Positions 42,028 through 52,049 of a stretch of 64,000 nucleotides of DNA are shown in pieces. The first letter of the stretch is position 1, and each line of letters opens with the position of its first letter. Made by a program: the position numbers and the translations under genes. Where the stretch lies: contig NC_052504.1 of NCBI RefSeq assembly GCF_014356525.2, forward strand, positions 100,341,940 through 100,405,939, in the 5' to 3' direction. The DNA comes from Nilaparvata lugens (lineage: Eukaryota > Arthropoda > Insecta > Hemiptera > Delphacidae). Under the pieces are notes generated by a model that did no database searches, was not told the DNA's origin, and saw only the letters and a program-made list of their open reading frames with translations.

Positions 42028-42768
42028 TTCCTTTCCCTATTACCATAGGTGAGGAGAGTATTGCTTTCCGAAAAAAACTAAGGTACCCCAATTGTGTGTG
42101 TGTATGAATGTATGTGCGTCTGTGTACACGATATCTCATCTCCCAATTAACGGAATGACTTGAAATTTGGAACTTAAGGTCCTTCCACTATAAGGATCCG
42201 ACACGAACAATTCCGATCAAATGCAATTCAAGATGGCGGCTAAAATGTCGAAAATTTTGTCAAAAATAGGGTTTTTCGTGATTTTCTCGGAAACGGCTCC
42301 AACGATTTTGATCAAATTCATACCTAAAATAGCTATCGATAAGCTCTATCAACTGCCACAAGTCCCATATCTGTAAAAATTTCAGGAGCTGCGCCCCATC
42401 AATGCAGATAGATTCCCAATTATCAGGCTTCAGAAACAATTGGAACAAAAAAAATCAAGTGGAGTAGATTAAGCATGAAAATCTCTACAATTAATGTTCA
42501 GTAACATTTTCACCTAAAATTGAAAATAAGCTTTAAATTCGAGAAAATGTGATTATTCAATTGCAAATGAATGTTGATTCTATTAAATCATTCACTATGA
42601 AGAGATAGCAGACCTCATGTGTGTCTCCAGCGTTATTGCCCTGTCACCAGCTGGCTCAAATCTTTGAATAGTAGACTTGAGATGCGCGGGAACACTAGCG
42701 TCAGGTGATCAATTTTCATAACGGCAAGGAAAGTTGTATTAGTGCGCCACACCAGATTTTTTAAAATT
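42028..42768 (-). mobile_element. Family D element, inverted copy
   Basis: Plus strand starts TTACTTTCCTTTCCCTATTA and ends GTGCGCCACACCAGATTTTT. It shows GTGTGTGTGTATG (short here), GATATCTCATCTCCCAATTA, ATGGCGGCTAAAATG and AGCGTCAGGTGATCA in the inverse of the order at 44.3 kb. Confidence 0.75.
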
Positions 42769-43019
42769 AATTCCTTTCAATTGAGAATATTTTAATTTCT
42801 TCAGCATTATTCAGTTCATTTATCCATTTTTCATTTCATTTTCAATCACCTATCAAATTTGTTTTTCAAATGTGAGAATAGTTATACTGATGGGAAAGCA
42901 TCATAGAAAATATTGAAACCCTACCTCATAGAAATAGACACGGCCAGACATCATTCTGTGTAATGCATGCAATATATATATATATAAAATCTATTTTCAA
43001 TATACTCCGAATAATCTAC

Positions 43020-43306
43020 TTGTCAGCTGATTGATTATGAATAATTCTATAGTCTTATTGATCCAATCTTCAAAGTACGTGATATTATAAAGTGATACCA
43101 GAGTATGGAGGAATTCCTTTTCTTTTCATATTATCCTTAGAATGCCAAATTTCAGAAACCTTGTTTATACATCGACGCGCAGTTTAAATAGGAATATTCC
43201 TGCCAAATCCCATCGATTTCTATCAACGCGTTTGGCCGTAATCGCGTAACATATAGACATACAAAAGCAAATCCGAGTTAAAACATAGACCTCACTACGT
43301 TCGGTC
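43020..43306 (-). mobile_element. Family Q element copy
   Basis: On the minus strand it begins with the hairpin at 43,288-43,306, then TTTAAACTGCGCGTCGATGT, ACAAGGTTTCTGAAATTTGG, AAGGATAATATGAAAAG and ACTATAGAATTATTCATAAT to CAGCTGAC. The same order is found at 60,230-60,545. Non-coding. Confidence 0.7.
43288..43306 (-). promoter_or_regulatory. Family Q terminal hairpin (GTA loop)
   Basis: Folds as GACC/GGTC, GA/GA, AC/GT, GTA loop. The other copy (60,230-60,248) has GC/GT and a GAA loop, so the two differ only in ways that keep pairing and the GNA loop. Confidence 0.7.
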
Positions 43307-43588
43307 AATAATAAACAAAAATGTATTACATTTTTTTTGGTAATGTAACCTATGACATCACAGAAGAAATAATTCAATTTTGTGAAAATATATCCGTATT
43401 TGATTCATTTTGGGTTAGTTTTTCCCATAGAGAAAAGAGAACTTGAGAAGATAATGTCATGGTTTGTAGAAGTCATTCAAAGTTTTGTATCAAATTATGA
43501 TGTTGTGTATCAAGTTAAGATGATACTGTATCATTACATGTTGATACTGGATCATATTGTGTTGAAACTGTATCATTCATGGTGATAC
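43307..43588. other. Unassigned, with short degenerate repeats
   Basis: Words such as TATCA(A/T)(A/G)TT(A/G) and GATACTG(T/G)ATCAT recur around 43,490-43,585. No gene. Confidence 0.3.
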
Positions 43589-44070
43589 TATAGAGAAAAG
43601 ATAGCATAAGGAGATATCCCATGGTATGGGGCGTTTATTTTTAACTGAAGCCGATAGTCCTAGTAGTTGTTATTGATGAAGCTATGTGGCGCTGGTAGTC
43701 TCTTATACTGTGCCGTTCTAACACTCTTACACCCCCAACAACACAGTAATAATAGACAGTAATCGGCTTGAGTTGATAAAGAATCAACTTGACATTTGGA
43801 ACATGGACTACCTATACCACGGGATAACTTCTTATACTATAGTGAGGTTCACGTTATAATGACAGTATTTGATCAACTTTGGTATTGCTATCCTTGTCTA
43901 TCATTCGACAAAGCCGGTGGTACTCTCCTTTTCTAGGTCCAGAACGATGACAATTGTTATTTTTGACAGTGTAGAAATATGATTAATTAATGCAGAGAAT
44001 CGGCATCGCTATTCTTCTATCTCTATCCACTGCCATTATAACGTGGACCACACTATATCTCTTCTCCATG
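43589..44070. mobile_element. Family H foldback MITE, split by MITE A
   Basis: ATAGAGAAAAGATAGCATAA and GATATCCCATGGTATGG on the left. The inverted end ATACCACGGGATAACTTCTT is interrupted by a family A copy and resumes TCTCTTCTCCATG. Confidence 0.7.
43841..44055 (-). mobile_element. Family A short copy with TA duplication
   Basis: A 215-bp internally deleted copy, TAGTGAGGTTCACGTTATAA to ccattataacgtggaccacacta, inserted in the right TIR of the H copy. Compared with uninterrupted H ends (CTATCTTTTCTC), the site shows TA on both sides, so A duplicates TA on insertion. Confidence 0.8.
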
Positions 44071-44218
44071 GTTTTCCCTAGTTATTAAATGAATTTTCCT
44101 AGAATTCATAGCATTTGATAGACAATAATATTGAATAATTTTCCCTTAAAGTTCCACGAATCTATTCGCTTCCAATTTGGCAATGGATCTCCCACGACAT
44201 TTTAACTGAAAACTCTTG

Positions 44219-44922
44219 ATATTGATTCATACAATAAGTACATCATCAAAATGATAAGAGGAAGAAAATCTGGTGTGGCGCACTCACACAACATTTCTTG
44301 CCGTTATGAAAATTGATCACCTGACGCTAGTGTTCCCGCGCATCTCAAGTCTACTGTTCAAAGATTTGATCCAGCTGGTGACAGGGCAATAACACTGGAG
44401 ACCCGCGAGGTCTGCAATCTCTCCATAGTGAATCATTTAATAGAATCAACAGTTTCCAACACTTTGCAATTGGATAATCAAATTTTCTCAAATTTCGAGC
44501 TTATTTTTAATTTTAGGTTAAAATGTTACTGAACATTAATTGTAGAGATTCCCATGCTCAATTATTTGCACTCAAATTTTTTCGTTTAAATTTCATTTGA
44601 AGCCTGATAATTGAGAATTTAAGATCAAACTTTGCATGGATGGGGTGGAGCTCCTGAAATTTTTACAGATATGGGACTTGTGGCAGTTGATAGAGCTTAT
44701 CGATGACTATTTCAGGTTTATTTTATTTACAACGTTAATCAAAATCGTTGGAGCCGTTTTCGAGAAAATAGCGAAAAACCCGGTCTTTGACAACATTTTT
44801 GCCATTTTAGCCGCCATCTTGAATCGCATTTGATCGAAATTGTTCGTGTCGGATCCTTATATTGTAAGGACCTTACGTTCCAAATTCCAAGTCATTCCGT
44901 TAATTGGGAGATGAGATATCGT

Positions 44923-44972
<50 letters not shown>

Positions 44973-45201
44973 CAATACCCAAAAACCTTTTTTTGGACTC
45001 AGAGGACCTTGAAACGTATAGAAATTTAGAAATTGAGGTACCTTAATTTTTTTTCGGAAAGCAATACTTTCCTTACCTATGGTAATAGGGCAAGGAAAGT
45101 AAAAATAAGATAAACTTGTGCTATTCCTTCCCCAAATTCAGATAGGGTTACACATAGTCCGAAATAGGTTAAGTCTTGTAGTTGTTCACTTCACAAAATT
45201 G
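44219..45201 (+). repeat. Family N repeat split by family D
   Basis: ATTGATTCATACAATAAGTA up to GGAAGAAAA, then after the insert AATAAGATAAACTTGTGCTA, GGTTACACATAGTCCGAAAT and TTGTAGTTGTTCACTTCAC. The continuous copies at 8.5 and 14.9 kb define the junction. Confidence 0.75.
44269..45103 (+). mobile_element. Family D element, complete (~835 bp)
   Basis: Boundaries follow from the N repeat it interrupts. It starts TCTGGTGTGGCGCACTCACA and ends with a hairpin whose arms are ACTTTCCTT and AAGGAAAGT, followed by A-rich sequence. A (CA)n microsatellite (44,924-44,969) sits ~130 bp before the end. No coding frame. A TC start, internal microsatellite and 3' hairpin recall DINE-1/HINE-type (Helentron-associated) elements, but no CTRR end is seen and the class is uncertain. 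Confidence 0.75.
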
Positions 45202-45266
45202 ATGAATTGATTTTAATAACTACTATAGTCTGTATGAAATAAATTGAGACGAGGAGTATCCTATCT

Positions 45267-45426
45267 GTGTTGCCAAATTGTGCGAAATTTCAATCTTCTC
45301 ATGCAACCTCGTATGACTGGATGTAGTCGATCTGACAAAACAGTCGATGTGGAGTTGTCAATTTGAACACATCCAGTCATAAGTGCTTGTATAAAAAAAA
45401 TTGAATTCGGCACAAATTGGCAACAC
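45267..45426. mobile_element. Hairpin MITE R (~160 bp)
   Basis: The left arm GTGTTGCCAAATTGTGCGAA...TATGACTGGATGT mirrors the right arm ACATCCAGTCATA...TTCGGCACAAATTGGCAACAC. Almost the whole element is one inverted repeat. Single copy here. Confidence 0.75.
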
Positions 45427-45719
45427 CGATATTTTCCTCAGGACTCATCTTATTCAATACAAACTATGGATGGAATTCTTCCATCAATCATCATGCATAA
45501 ATGGATATATATATATAAATATACATGAATATCTGAGACTATGTACGGAGTTTTCAGTGAGGTATGGATATATATGTATAGATAAGATAGCTGTCCATGA
45601 TTATGTGCCGAGTTCTTTTCATGCAGTTCTCTATAGCAGAATTTTCTCTGAATGAGGCGGAAAGGACTGCATCATAAATAATATATATGTAACAGGCGTA
45701 TGTGAAACATAGATACAGG

Positions 45720-46035
45720 TATCTTCACATTATTTTCCTTCTTCTTCTTTTTCTCTCTCTTCCTCATCCCCTCCTCATCAACCCCCTTCTCCTCCTCCTA
45801 CTTCTTCATTTTCTACTCCTTCTTCTTTTTCTTCTCCTTCTTCTTTTTCTTTTTCTTCCCCTTCCCCTCCACATCCACCTCCTCCACCTCCTACTTCTTC
45901 CTCTTCTACTCCTTCTTCTTCTTCTTCTTCTACTCCTTCCTTTTCTTCATCTTCCACTTTTTATTCTTCTTCTTTCTCTTCTTCATCTTCCACTTTTTCT
46001 TCTTCTACACCTCCTTCTTCTTCTTCTCCATCTGA
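45720..46035. repeat. Polypyrimidine tract
   Basis: TTCTTCTTTTTC / CTCCTTCTTC run of ~310 bp. The 135-codon Leu-rich frame is a product of the tract. Confidence 0.8.
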
Positions 46036-46810
46036 TATCTTGGAGACGGGATGATTTAGTGAGTCATGAGTCTGAGATGCGCAATGCATTGGAAGGTACA
46101 GTGAGGTGATTCACTTCCATAGGTCAGCATTGCCTATATAGGTGGCAACGTTGCTACACATTCAGCCGATGCTGACAAGCTTTGCTAGGTGATTTCACTG
46201 TAGGCCGGTTGAGACCTTATTTTGTAGCTGAATCACAAGGTACTAACACTCTTTTATGTTCCTTTTTACTCTCGCTTTCATTCCTGACGTCTTTCTATTC
46301 ATCTCGTTCTGTCTCTCTCTTTTCCTTCTCATCTCTCTCTATCCCTTTCTCTCTCACTCTTCCTCCATCCCATCTCTCTCACTCACATGGAATGCACTTC
46401 CTGTTTCTATCAGGTCCATCAAGAGCCGAGCGAGCTTCATCCTGACTTTAAAAAACATCATTTGGAACAAATGACTGAAACTGTTTGGCCCTAGAACGAT
46501 CACATGACAACCATCCCCCACCCATCCAACAAATACAAACCTTTGAACCTGTTTTAGAATATTATATAAACTCATGTTTTTTTAATTATCCACTGCATAC
46601 TGCTGTATATTACTGAAAGTTGATTACCCTGATCTACTTTCAGCCTACTTCATTTTATTAATCAATAATTTGATCTTATCTACCTATATAATTTATTTTA
46701 CTCTATCAATTTTCTGTTTTTTTTTCTCTTAAATATTTATATTAATTAAAACTTTCACAAAATTTCCATTAATAAAATAAATCCATAGTTCAATTAATTA
46801 AATTAACGTT
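46036..46810. other. Mixed sequence, no gene seen
   Basis: A short CT tract at 46,305-46,385 produces overlapping frames on both strands (87, 72 and 73 codons). The rest is AT-rich. Nothing recognised. Confidence 0.4.
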
Positions 46811-47092
46811 TTGGTAGAGAGTTAGTGGGGAGGATATTTTTAATATTCTTTCCGAAGAATGGACCAAAGCTCCGCCAATTTATGTAGATGCTTAACAATA
46901 TAATTATCTATAGTTATTATATCACAAATTGCTTTTTCATATTATATACAGTTCAATAATTATTTTCTTAGTCCATATAATGTAAATTCATCTATAATTT
47001 TGCTGTATTGTAAGCTATTGTATATAATGTATAAGCCAGTATATATTGTAATCTACATGAATAAAGTACTTAATCAATCAATCAATCACTCA
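46811..47092 (+). mobile_element. Family E retroposon, complete
   Basis: TTTTGGTAGAGAGTTAGTGG to GAATAAAGTACTTAATCAAT followed by (CAAT)n, then CT repeats. Lacks the CATTGATATGT word after AATGGAC, a small deletion. Confidence 0.8.
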
Positions 47093-47209
47093 CTCTCTCT
47101 CGCTGTTTTTTTCATTTCCGTATCATTTGGAGGCCTAGAGTTCGACTGGAATTTCTGATACTTCTAAACTCTCTAAATGAAACACAAATGATATTATAAT
47201 CGAGGAAAG

Positions 47210-48302
47210 ACTTATTTCCATCGTTTTCACTCTTTGCAAAAGTTTATGAATTCCAATCGAAACGGAAGTGCTACAAAATCCTGAAAGATTATAAGATAAA
47301 AAGTATATTTCGCACCTAGAGCAGAAAATGAGATTTTACCGCCTCGAAATCGGTTTCCAAGTCCGAGGTCGTAGGCCGAGGACTAGAAAAGATTGAGAGC
47401 CGGAAAAACATTTTTGCCCATGGTGCGAATGCTATTTTTCGCCACACACAAAAAAAAAACAATATATATATGCGAATAGTTGTTTACTAAGCACTTCCGA
47501 AAGCAGAAGTGGAAGGTGATAGCTCTAGCAAATTTGAGGTACTCTGAATATCAGGAAATTGTCCAAGTATTTTTATTTTTTATTCTGATTTGTCTAGATA
47601 ACCTAAAAGATGATGTTCAATTATGTGGGAGGTTGATTTTATACTCTTTATTCTTTCAAATGACAATAAGATGATATTATCATAAATGTTTTGATTATTG
47701 AATAATGAACACAAATAATGAAAAGTTTTTTGATCAGCTGTTTTTCTATCACCTTCTTAGTTCCATGTTAGCAGCTGGAAAAGGTACTCTTTCCGGCCTA
47801 GGCCGGAAAGAAACCTGTTCTGACGTCAGACGAGAGTCGTCTGCAAACAATGTCTTTCAGATCTACGTAGGGACTGGAAAACAGCTGCTTTCTGTACAGT
47901 GCGGCGAAAAATATATAAATGGAGCCATTTTTAACTGAACGACCAATATAATTTATCCGGAAAAATGAACGGTCAAGTCTTGAAAGTTATTAAATTTCCC
48001 AATATTGTAAACAAAAAATGAAAACCGTTTTAAAAACAGTTTTTACGTGAAAAAAAAACCCCAATCCATCATCACTCGATTAATTCCAATCGAAAGGGAT
48101 GTATGCCTAATAGTGCTACGAAATCCTAGAAAAGGCTATTATAAGAAAAAAATATATAAATGGAACCATTTTCCAGTATTACGAGATCTATATCATTCCC
48201 GTTTTTCCGGTATGCAATCCACAAGTTGACATGTTTTGATGGGAACAAACGAACAAACGAACTCACGAACAAACACAACCCTACTCTCTCTTATTATATA
48301 GA
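47210..48302 (-). mobile_element. Helitron-like repeat, 5' end on the minus strand
   Basis: From 48,302 leftward the minus strand reads TCTATATAATAAGAGAGAGT followed by GTTTGTTCG repeats, a typical Helitron 5' end between A and T. Inside, the block CCAATCGAAA...GTGCTAC(A/G)AAATCCT...ATTATAAGA(T/A)AAAAA...TATATAAATGGA(G/A)CCATTTT occurs twice (about 47,257-47,930 and 48,085-48,175). The left one is interrupted by family C. A 3' CTRR end was not located. Confidence 0.6.
47308..47911 (+). mobile_element. Family C element with TATA flanks
   Basis: Inserted in the Helitron-like block. The empty version at about 48,150-48,165 lets the ends be read as TTTCGCACC and GGCGAAAAA, flanked by TATA (47,304-47,307 and 47,912-47,915). 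It contains the G.A-mismatch hairpin (47,361-47,383), a perfect 22-bp palindrome (arms CTTTCCGGCCT) at about 47,789-47,810, TGACGTCA at about 47,820 and the CAGACGA/TCGTCTG hairpin. Confidence 0.8.
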
Positions 48303-48439
48303 TTATTGTATCCTCTCTCAGAAAGGTGTTCTTTGAAGTTCCCCTCTGGTGCCTGGAACAGCTGATTTTTTGGCTTTATTGAGCATGTAATTGGAATGGT
48401 GATTCTCCTGTATTATGTGACTTATAAGTTTTATGAAAC

Positions 48440-48683
48440 AGGGCCCTGATATATTCACAGAATATTTCATCTTAATTATGAAAATTCATTATGGAATTAT
48501 TGTAAAATAAAATGTATTGCTGGATAAAATTAATTGATTATTTTAAACAAGAACGAACAGTTAATACTACGTCAATGAACCTGTATCAGCTACCGTCTAA
48601 AGCAGGCATTGTCAGGACAAAGGATCGGCAACGTTGTTCTCCTATCTTTCTCCACTGTCAATATAACGTGGACCTCGTTATAG
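48440..48683 (-). mobile_element. Family A partial copy
   Basis: ATATTTCATCTTAATTATGA, AACCTGTATCAGCTACCGTC and the end caatataacgtggacctcgttatag. Confidence 0.75.
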
Positions 48684-48732
48684 TATATAATAGAAGCCCA
48701 AAGTTTCAAATAATAGAGACCAGTGATAGACA

Positions 48733-49089
48733 CTATAATGATGTCCACGTTATAATGGCAGTACAGGAAGATAGGAGAACAACGTTGCCGATCCTCAGTC
48801 TTGTCAATGCCCTCTGTAGACGGTAGCTGATACAGGTTTATTGAAATAGTATTAACTGTCAATTCTCGTTTCGAAAGATCAATTATATTTTGTTAAGCAA
48901 TTTCGTAATGAATTTTCACAATTAAGATAAAATATTTTGTTAGATTATCAATATTCTACATTGTTAAAAGACGTACTAACAACAGAGCAAAGCGAGAAAG
49001 AGAGCGCTATCCGCTTTGTTGAATGATAGACAAGGATAGCAATACCATTGCTATTCAAACTCTGCCATTATAACGTGTACCTCACTATA
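48733..49089 (+). mobile_element. Family A MITE, complete
   Basis: TATAATGATGTCCACGTTAT to ccattataacgtgtacctcactata. Lies 50 bp from an inverted partial copy, forming an inverted pair that yields mirrored 90-104-codon frames. These are not genes. Confidence 0.85.
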
Positions 49090-49379
49090 TCAATTGAATT
49101 AGTTCAGAATCATACAGGCATGAAATTCAATTGATGATACATGGTGATATATATATGATGATGTTCGATTCGATTGTATTATATTATGTACTGTATGTAT
49201 CGGATACAGGATATAGGGATGCCACAATATATAACACATACAATAGAAGCCAAAGTTTGAAATAATGGGTCATAGTTATAATTAGCTCAGTGACATTCTC
49301 ACTTTATTCGGTCAGTATCAGTCAAATGAGGAATTTAGTTGTCAATTATGAAGGATACTGACTGAGTGAATTTTACTTT

Positions 49380-49860
49380 TGTGAGGTCCACGTTATAATT
49401 GCAGTTTTTGATTAAAATTAGTGTTGCTATCCTTGTCTATCATTCGTCAATACAGATAGCACTATCCTTCTCTACAACGTAGCCGAATCGTTGTCTAACA
49501 ATGTATGAATGGATAATGTTGTTATGGAGTTGCTATCCTTGTCTATCATTCGTCAAATCAGATAGCGCTATCCTTTTCCAGCTCTGCAACGTTGCCAAAT
49601 AGTTTTCTAACAATGTAGAAATATAATGTTATTATGGAGTTGCTATACTTGTCTGTCATTCGTCAAAGCATATGCCGCTATCCTCTATCACCTCTGCATC
49701 CCTTGCCAGATAGTTTTCAAACAATGGAGAAATATAATGTTATTATGGAGTTGCTATACTTGTCTATCATGCATAAATGTAGATAGCGCTATCCTTCTCC
49801 AGCTCTGCAATGTTGCCAGATGGTTTTCTATCAATGTAGAAATATAGTGTTTTTCTGGTA
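49380..49860 (-). repeat. MITE A end amplified into a ~110-bp x4 tandem array
   Basis: Begins with a full A TIR (TGTGAGGTCCACGTTATAAT). The adjacent subterminal block TTGCTATCCTTGTCTATCAT...TAGCGCTATCCTT...CTCTGCAACGTTGCC...AACAATGTAGAAAT is then repeated four times, starting near 49,426, 49,530, 49,640 and 49,750. Later units keep a shared ATAATGTTATTATGGAG junction, so they arose by tandem duplication and not by separate insertions. Confidence 0.8.
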
Positions 49861-50084
49861 TATCCTGAAAGAGAACGATGTGAGTTGACCTCGTTGTTTA
49901 ATGAACTTCTGTTCGGAAAATACATGTGTTTAAAATACAAGCTGGTTAATCAAATCGTTCGAAAGTTATTGTAGAAAATACGGGCTGACAAACAAACAGA
50001 CGAACATCGATTCTGGATGTAGTCAAAAGTGAAAACTCGCTGACGCTCGTTCAATGATAGATAATAAAGAGAAGCATTTCAATT
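49861..50084. other. Unassigned, with G.A-mismatch hairpin at 50,034-50,051
   Basis: The segment reads AAACAAACAGACGAACATCG then TTCTGGATGTAGTCAAAAGT and a hairpin. On the minus strand it folds as AAC/GTT, GA/GA, GC/GC with a GTCA loop. It looks like the end of an unidentified repeat. Confidence 0.45.
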
Positions 50085-50470
50085 TACATCAATTTGTCGT
50101 ACATTTATGTACGTCATTTATTGTGTACTTGCAGATAACCCGTGCTCCGCAAGGATCCTATTGATAACCTAAGAAACAGAGAACTTGGCATAATGTAATC
50201 TTGAAGGATATTGAAAATTCGGCTTTAACCATTCTCGGTGAATTGAGAATCTATATGCAAAACTCCAAGTCAATCAGTCCAATAGTTCAGAGGTGATGAT
50301 TGAACTACCAAACTACCAAACGTAAACTACCAAAAACCTACTACCAAACTTTAAACTAGCAAACTCATTAACTTGACATTTCGCATGAGGATTCTTAATC
50401 TACCGAGGATGGTTATGGTTATTGGCGTATTTTGAACTCCACAAGAATGATTAAGGTCTATGAGTATACC
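50085..50470 (-). mobile_element. Family I (Helitron-related) copy, rearranged
   Basis: TTTGTCGTACATTTATGTAC, GATAACCCGTGCTCCGCAAG and GAATCTATATGCAAAACTCC. After a (ACTACCAAA)n stretch at 50,300-50,375 an inverted piece (CATGAGGATTCTTAATCTAC) follows. Confidence 0.6.
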
Positions 50471-50786
50471 TTATAAAATCATGGATATATCTCTAAAAGC
50501 AATTTTCTCAACTTTGATATATTTAATCTATTTTAATTATTATTTATTAAGTTAAGTTTTGCTTGTTTTGAACTGTCCTTTAGTTCTGTTCAGTGATGCT
50601 CCTGCAATGCGAACGTGACCTTGTCAGCAAGGTCTTTGCATGCAGTATTTTATTTCGTGCATTAATTATGGTGTATTTTTGTAAAACAGAGTAGCTGTGC
50701 TAGATTACATTCCATCATCCTATAATGAGAATAAATACAATCAGTATTATCAGCAAATTTCATATTTATTCGGTTAAAAAGTTGTC

Positions 50787-51430
50787 TTAACCCTACAGAG
50801 ACACACTTACTTTATTCTAACACAGTAGACACACTGGGGTGTTGAACACCCCAATTTAATTTTGCATGTTTCTTTGAAAAATATAGAGAAAAAAGTACTC
50901 AGCCCATACTTAATAATTTCTTAATCATTTTTGTTCCAAGTGCATACAGAAATCGAAAGTAAAGCACTGCTTATCAATATTTATACTAATTTAGAAGTAC
51001 GTATGCTCCGCCTGAGTGTTGAAGCTTCTAATCTGGTTTGAAGGAATGGCTTGATCATTGCCAATGACAACTTCATCAAAAACTCACGTCTCTTCATTCC
51101 ATTGTTCTGAACCTGAAGTTGTAGAGAATCATAGCATTTATTCCAATCAGATCCATCATCTCATAACACATTTGTAGTGGTCAATACAAGTAAATCTTTG
51201 TAAAAAAGTATTTGATAAAAGTCCTAAAAAACACCCCAAACGAAGAACAAAGATGAGCTGGTGACCTTGTAGAATGCTATTACTGACTGAAAGTGGTGGA
51301 GAGCAGTTGACAATGCTTCAAACCTAATTTAGACTAGGCAAAAATTCCCATCTGTTTGATATTGTCAACTGCAGAACAGAAAAAAAATCCCCGGGGTGTG
51401 AAACACCCCAGTGTGTCTCTTTAGGGTTAA
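50787..51430 (-). mobile_element. piggyBac-like element, second copy
   Basis: TTAA at 50,787-50,790 then CCCTACAGAGACACAC. The other end is GTGTGTCTCTTTAGGG then TTAA at 51,427-51,430. Same internal sequence as 25.5 kb in inverse orientation, including GGGGTGTTGAACACCCC and GGGGTGTGAAACACCCC palindromes. No intact transposase. Confidence 0.9.
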
Positions 51431-51539
51431 GTATTGTTCTATTATTATTATTTGCTATTTTTTTTTTTAGTTTTGTGCGCTATTTTGTTGTTGTGAATTG
51501 GATGCGAAATAAAGAATCTTATCTTATCTTATGATAAAA

Positions 51540-51805
51540 AGGAAAGAATTGTCTTGTACGGGATAGGAAATCCACGAATGACGCATCATCACGTCTCAAC
51601 TACTCAACTGATCTACTTGAAATTTTTTATATAGATTCTCAAAATTACCGAGGATGGTCATAGGGCTATTTTAAATTCCTCATGATCCCATTATGCCAAG
51701 TTTTCTGTTCCTCAAGTTATCAATAGGACCCTTGCGAAGCACGGGTTACCTGCAAGTACATGATACATGTCGTACATAAATGTACGACAAATTGATGTAG
51801 ATGGT
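51540..51805 (+). mobile_element. Family I (Helitron-related) copy
   Basis: GACGCATCATCACGTCTCAA, TACCGAGGATGGTCATAGG, CCCTTGCGAAGCACGGGTTA and CCTGCAAGTAC, followed by GTCGTACATAAATGTACGAC. Inverted relative to 50,085, with shared flank. Confidence 0.7.
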
Positions 51806-52049
51806 GACTGGATGAAGCGACGTGATTTATCTATAATTTCGCGGTCTGCCACATGCTGTGTGAGGTTACTAGCTATTATACAGTTATCATTTATGGCTAA
51901 TTGAGTTGTCAGCTGTGTGAAGGCTTCCATGCTTTTCAATGAGTCACCTATTGACGTGAAATTCTGAGTGCATAAGCGTCAATTCTGCATAAGGGTCAAC
52001 CCACACGAAGTGCTTTTTCAGGCGTTTTGTACTGGCGGCGACTGTATTG

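Noticed and set aside
45702..46109. 135-codon Leu-rich frame resembling a membrane protein
   Set aside because: It is the reading of a CTT/CTC tract. The apparent hydrophobic run reflects CTn codons.
48512..48862. Mirrored 104- and 90-codon frames
   Set aside because: They come from an inverted pair of family A MITEs. The similar peptides are the same MITE read from both sides.
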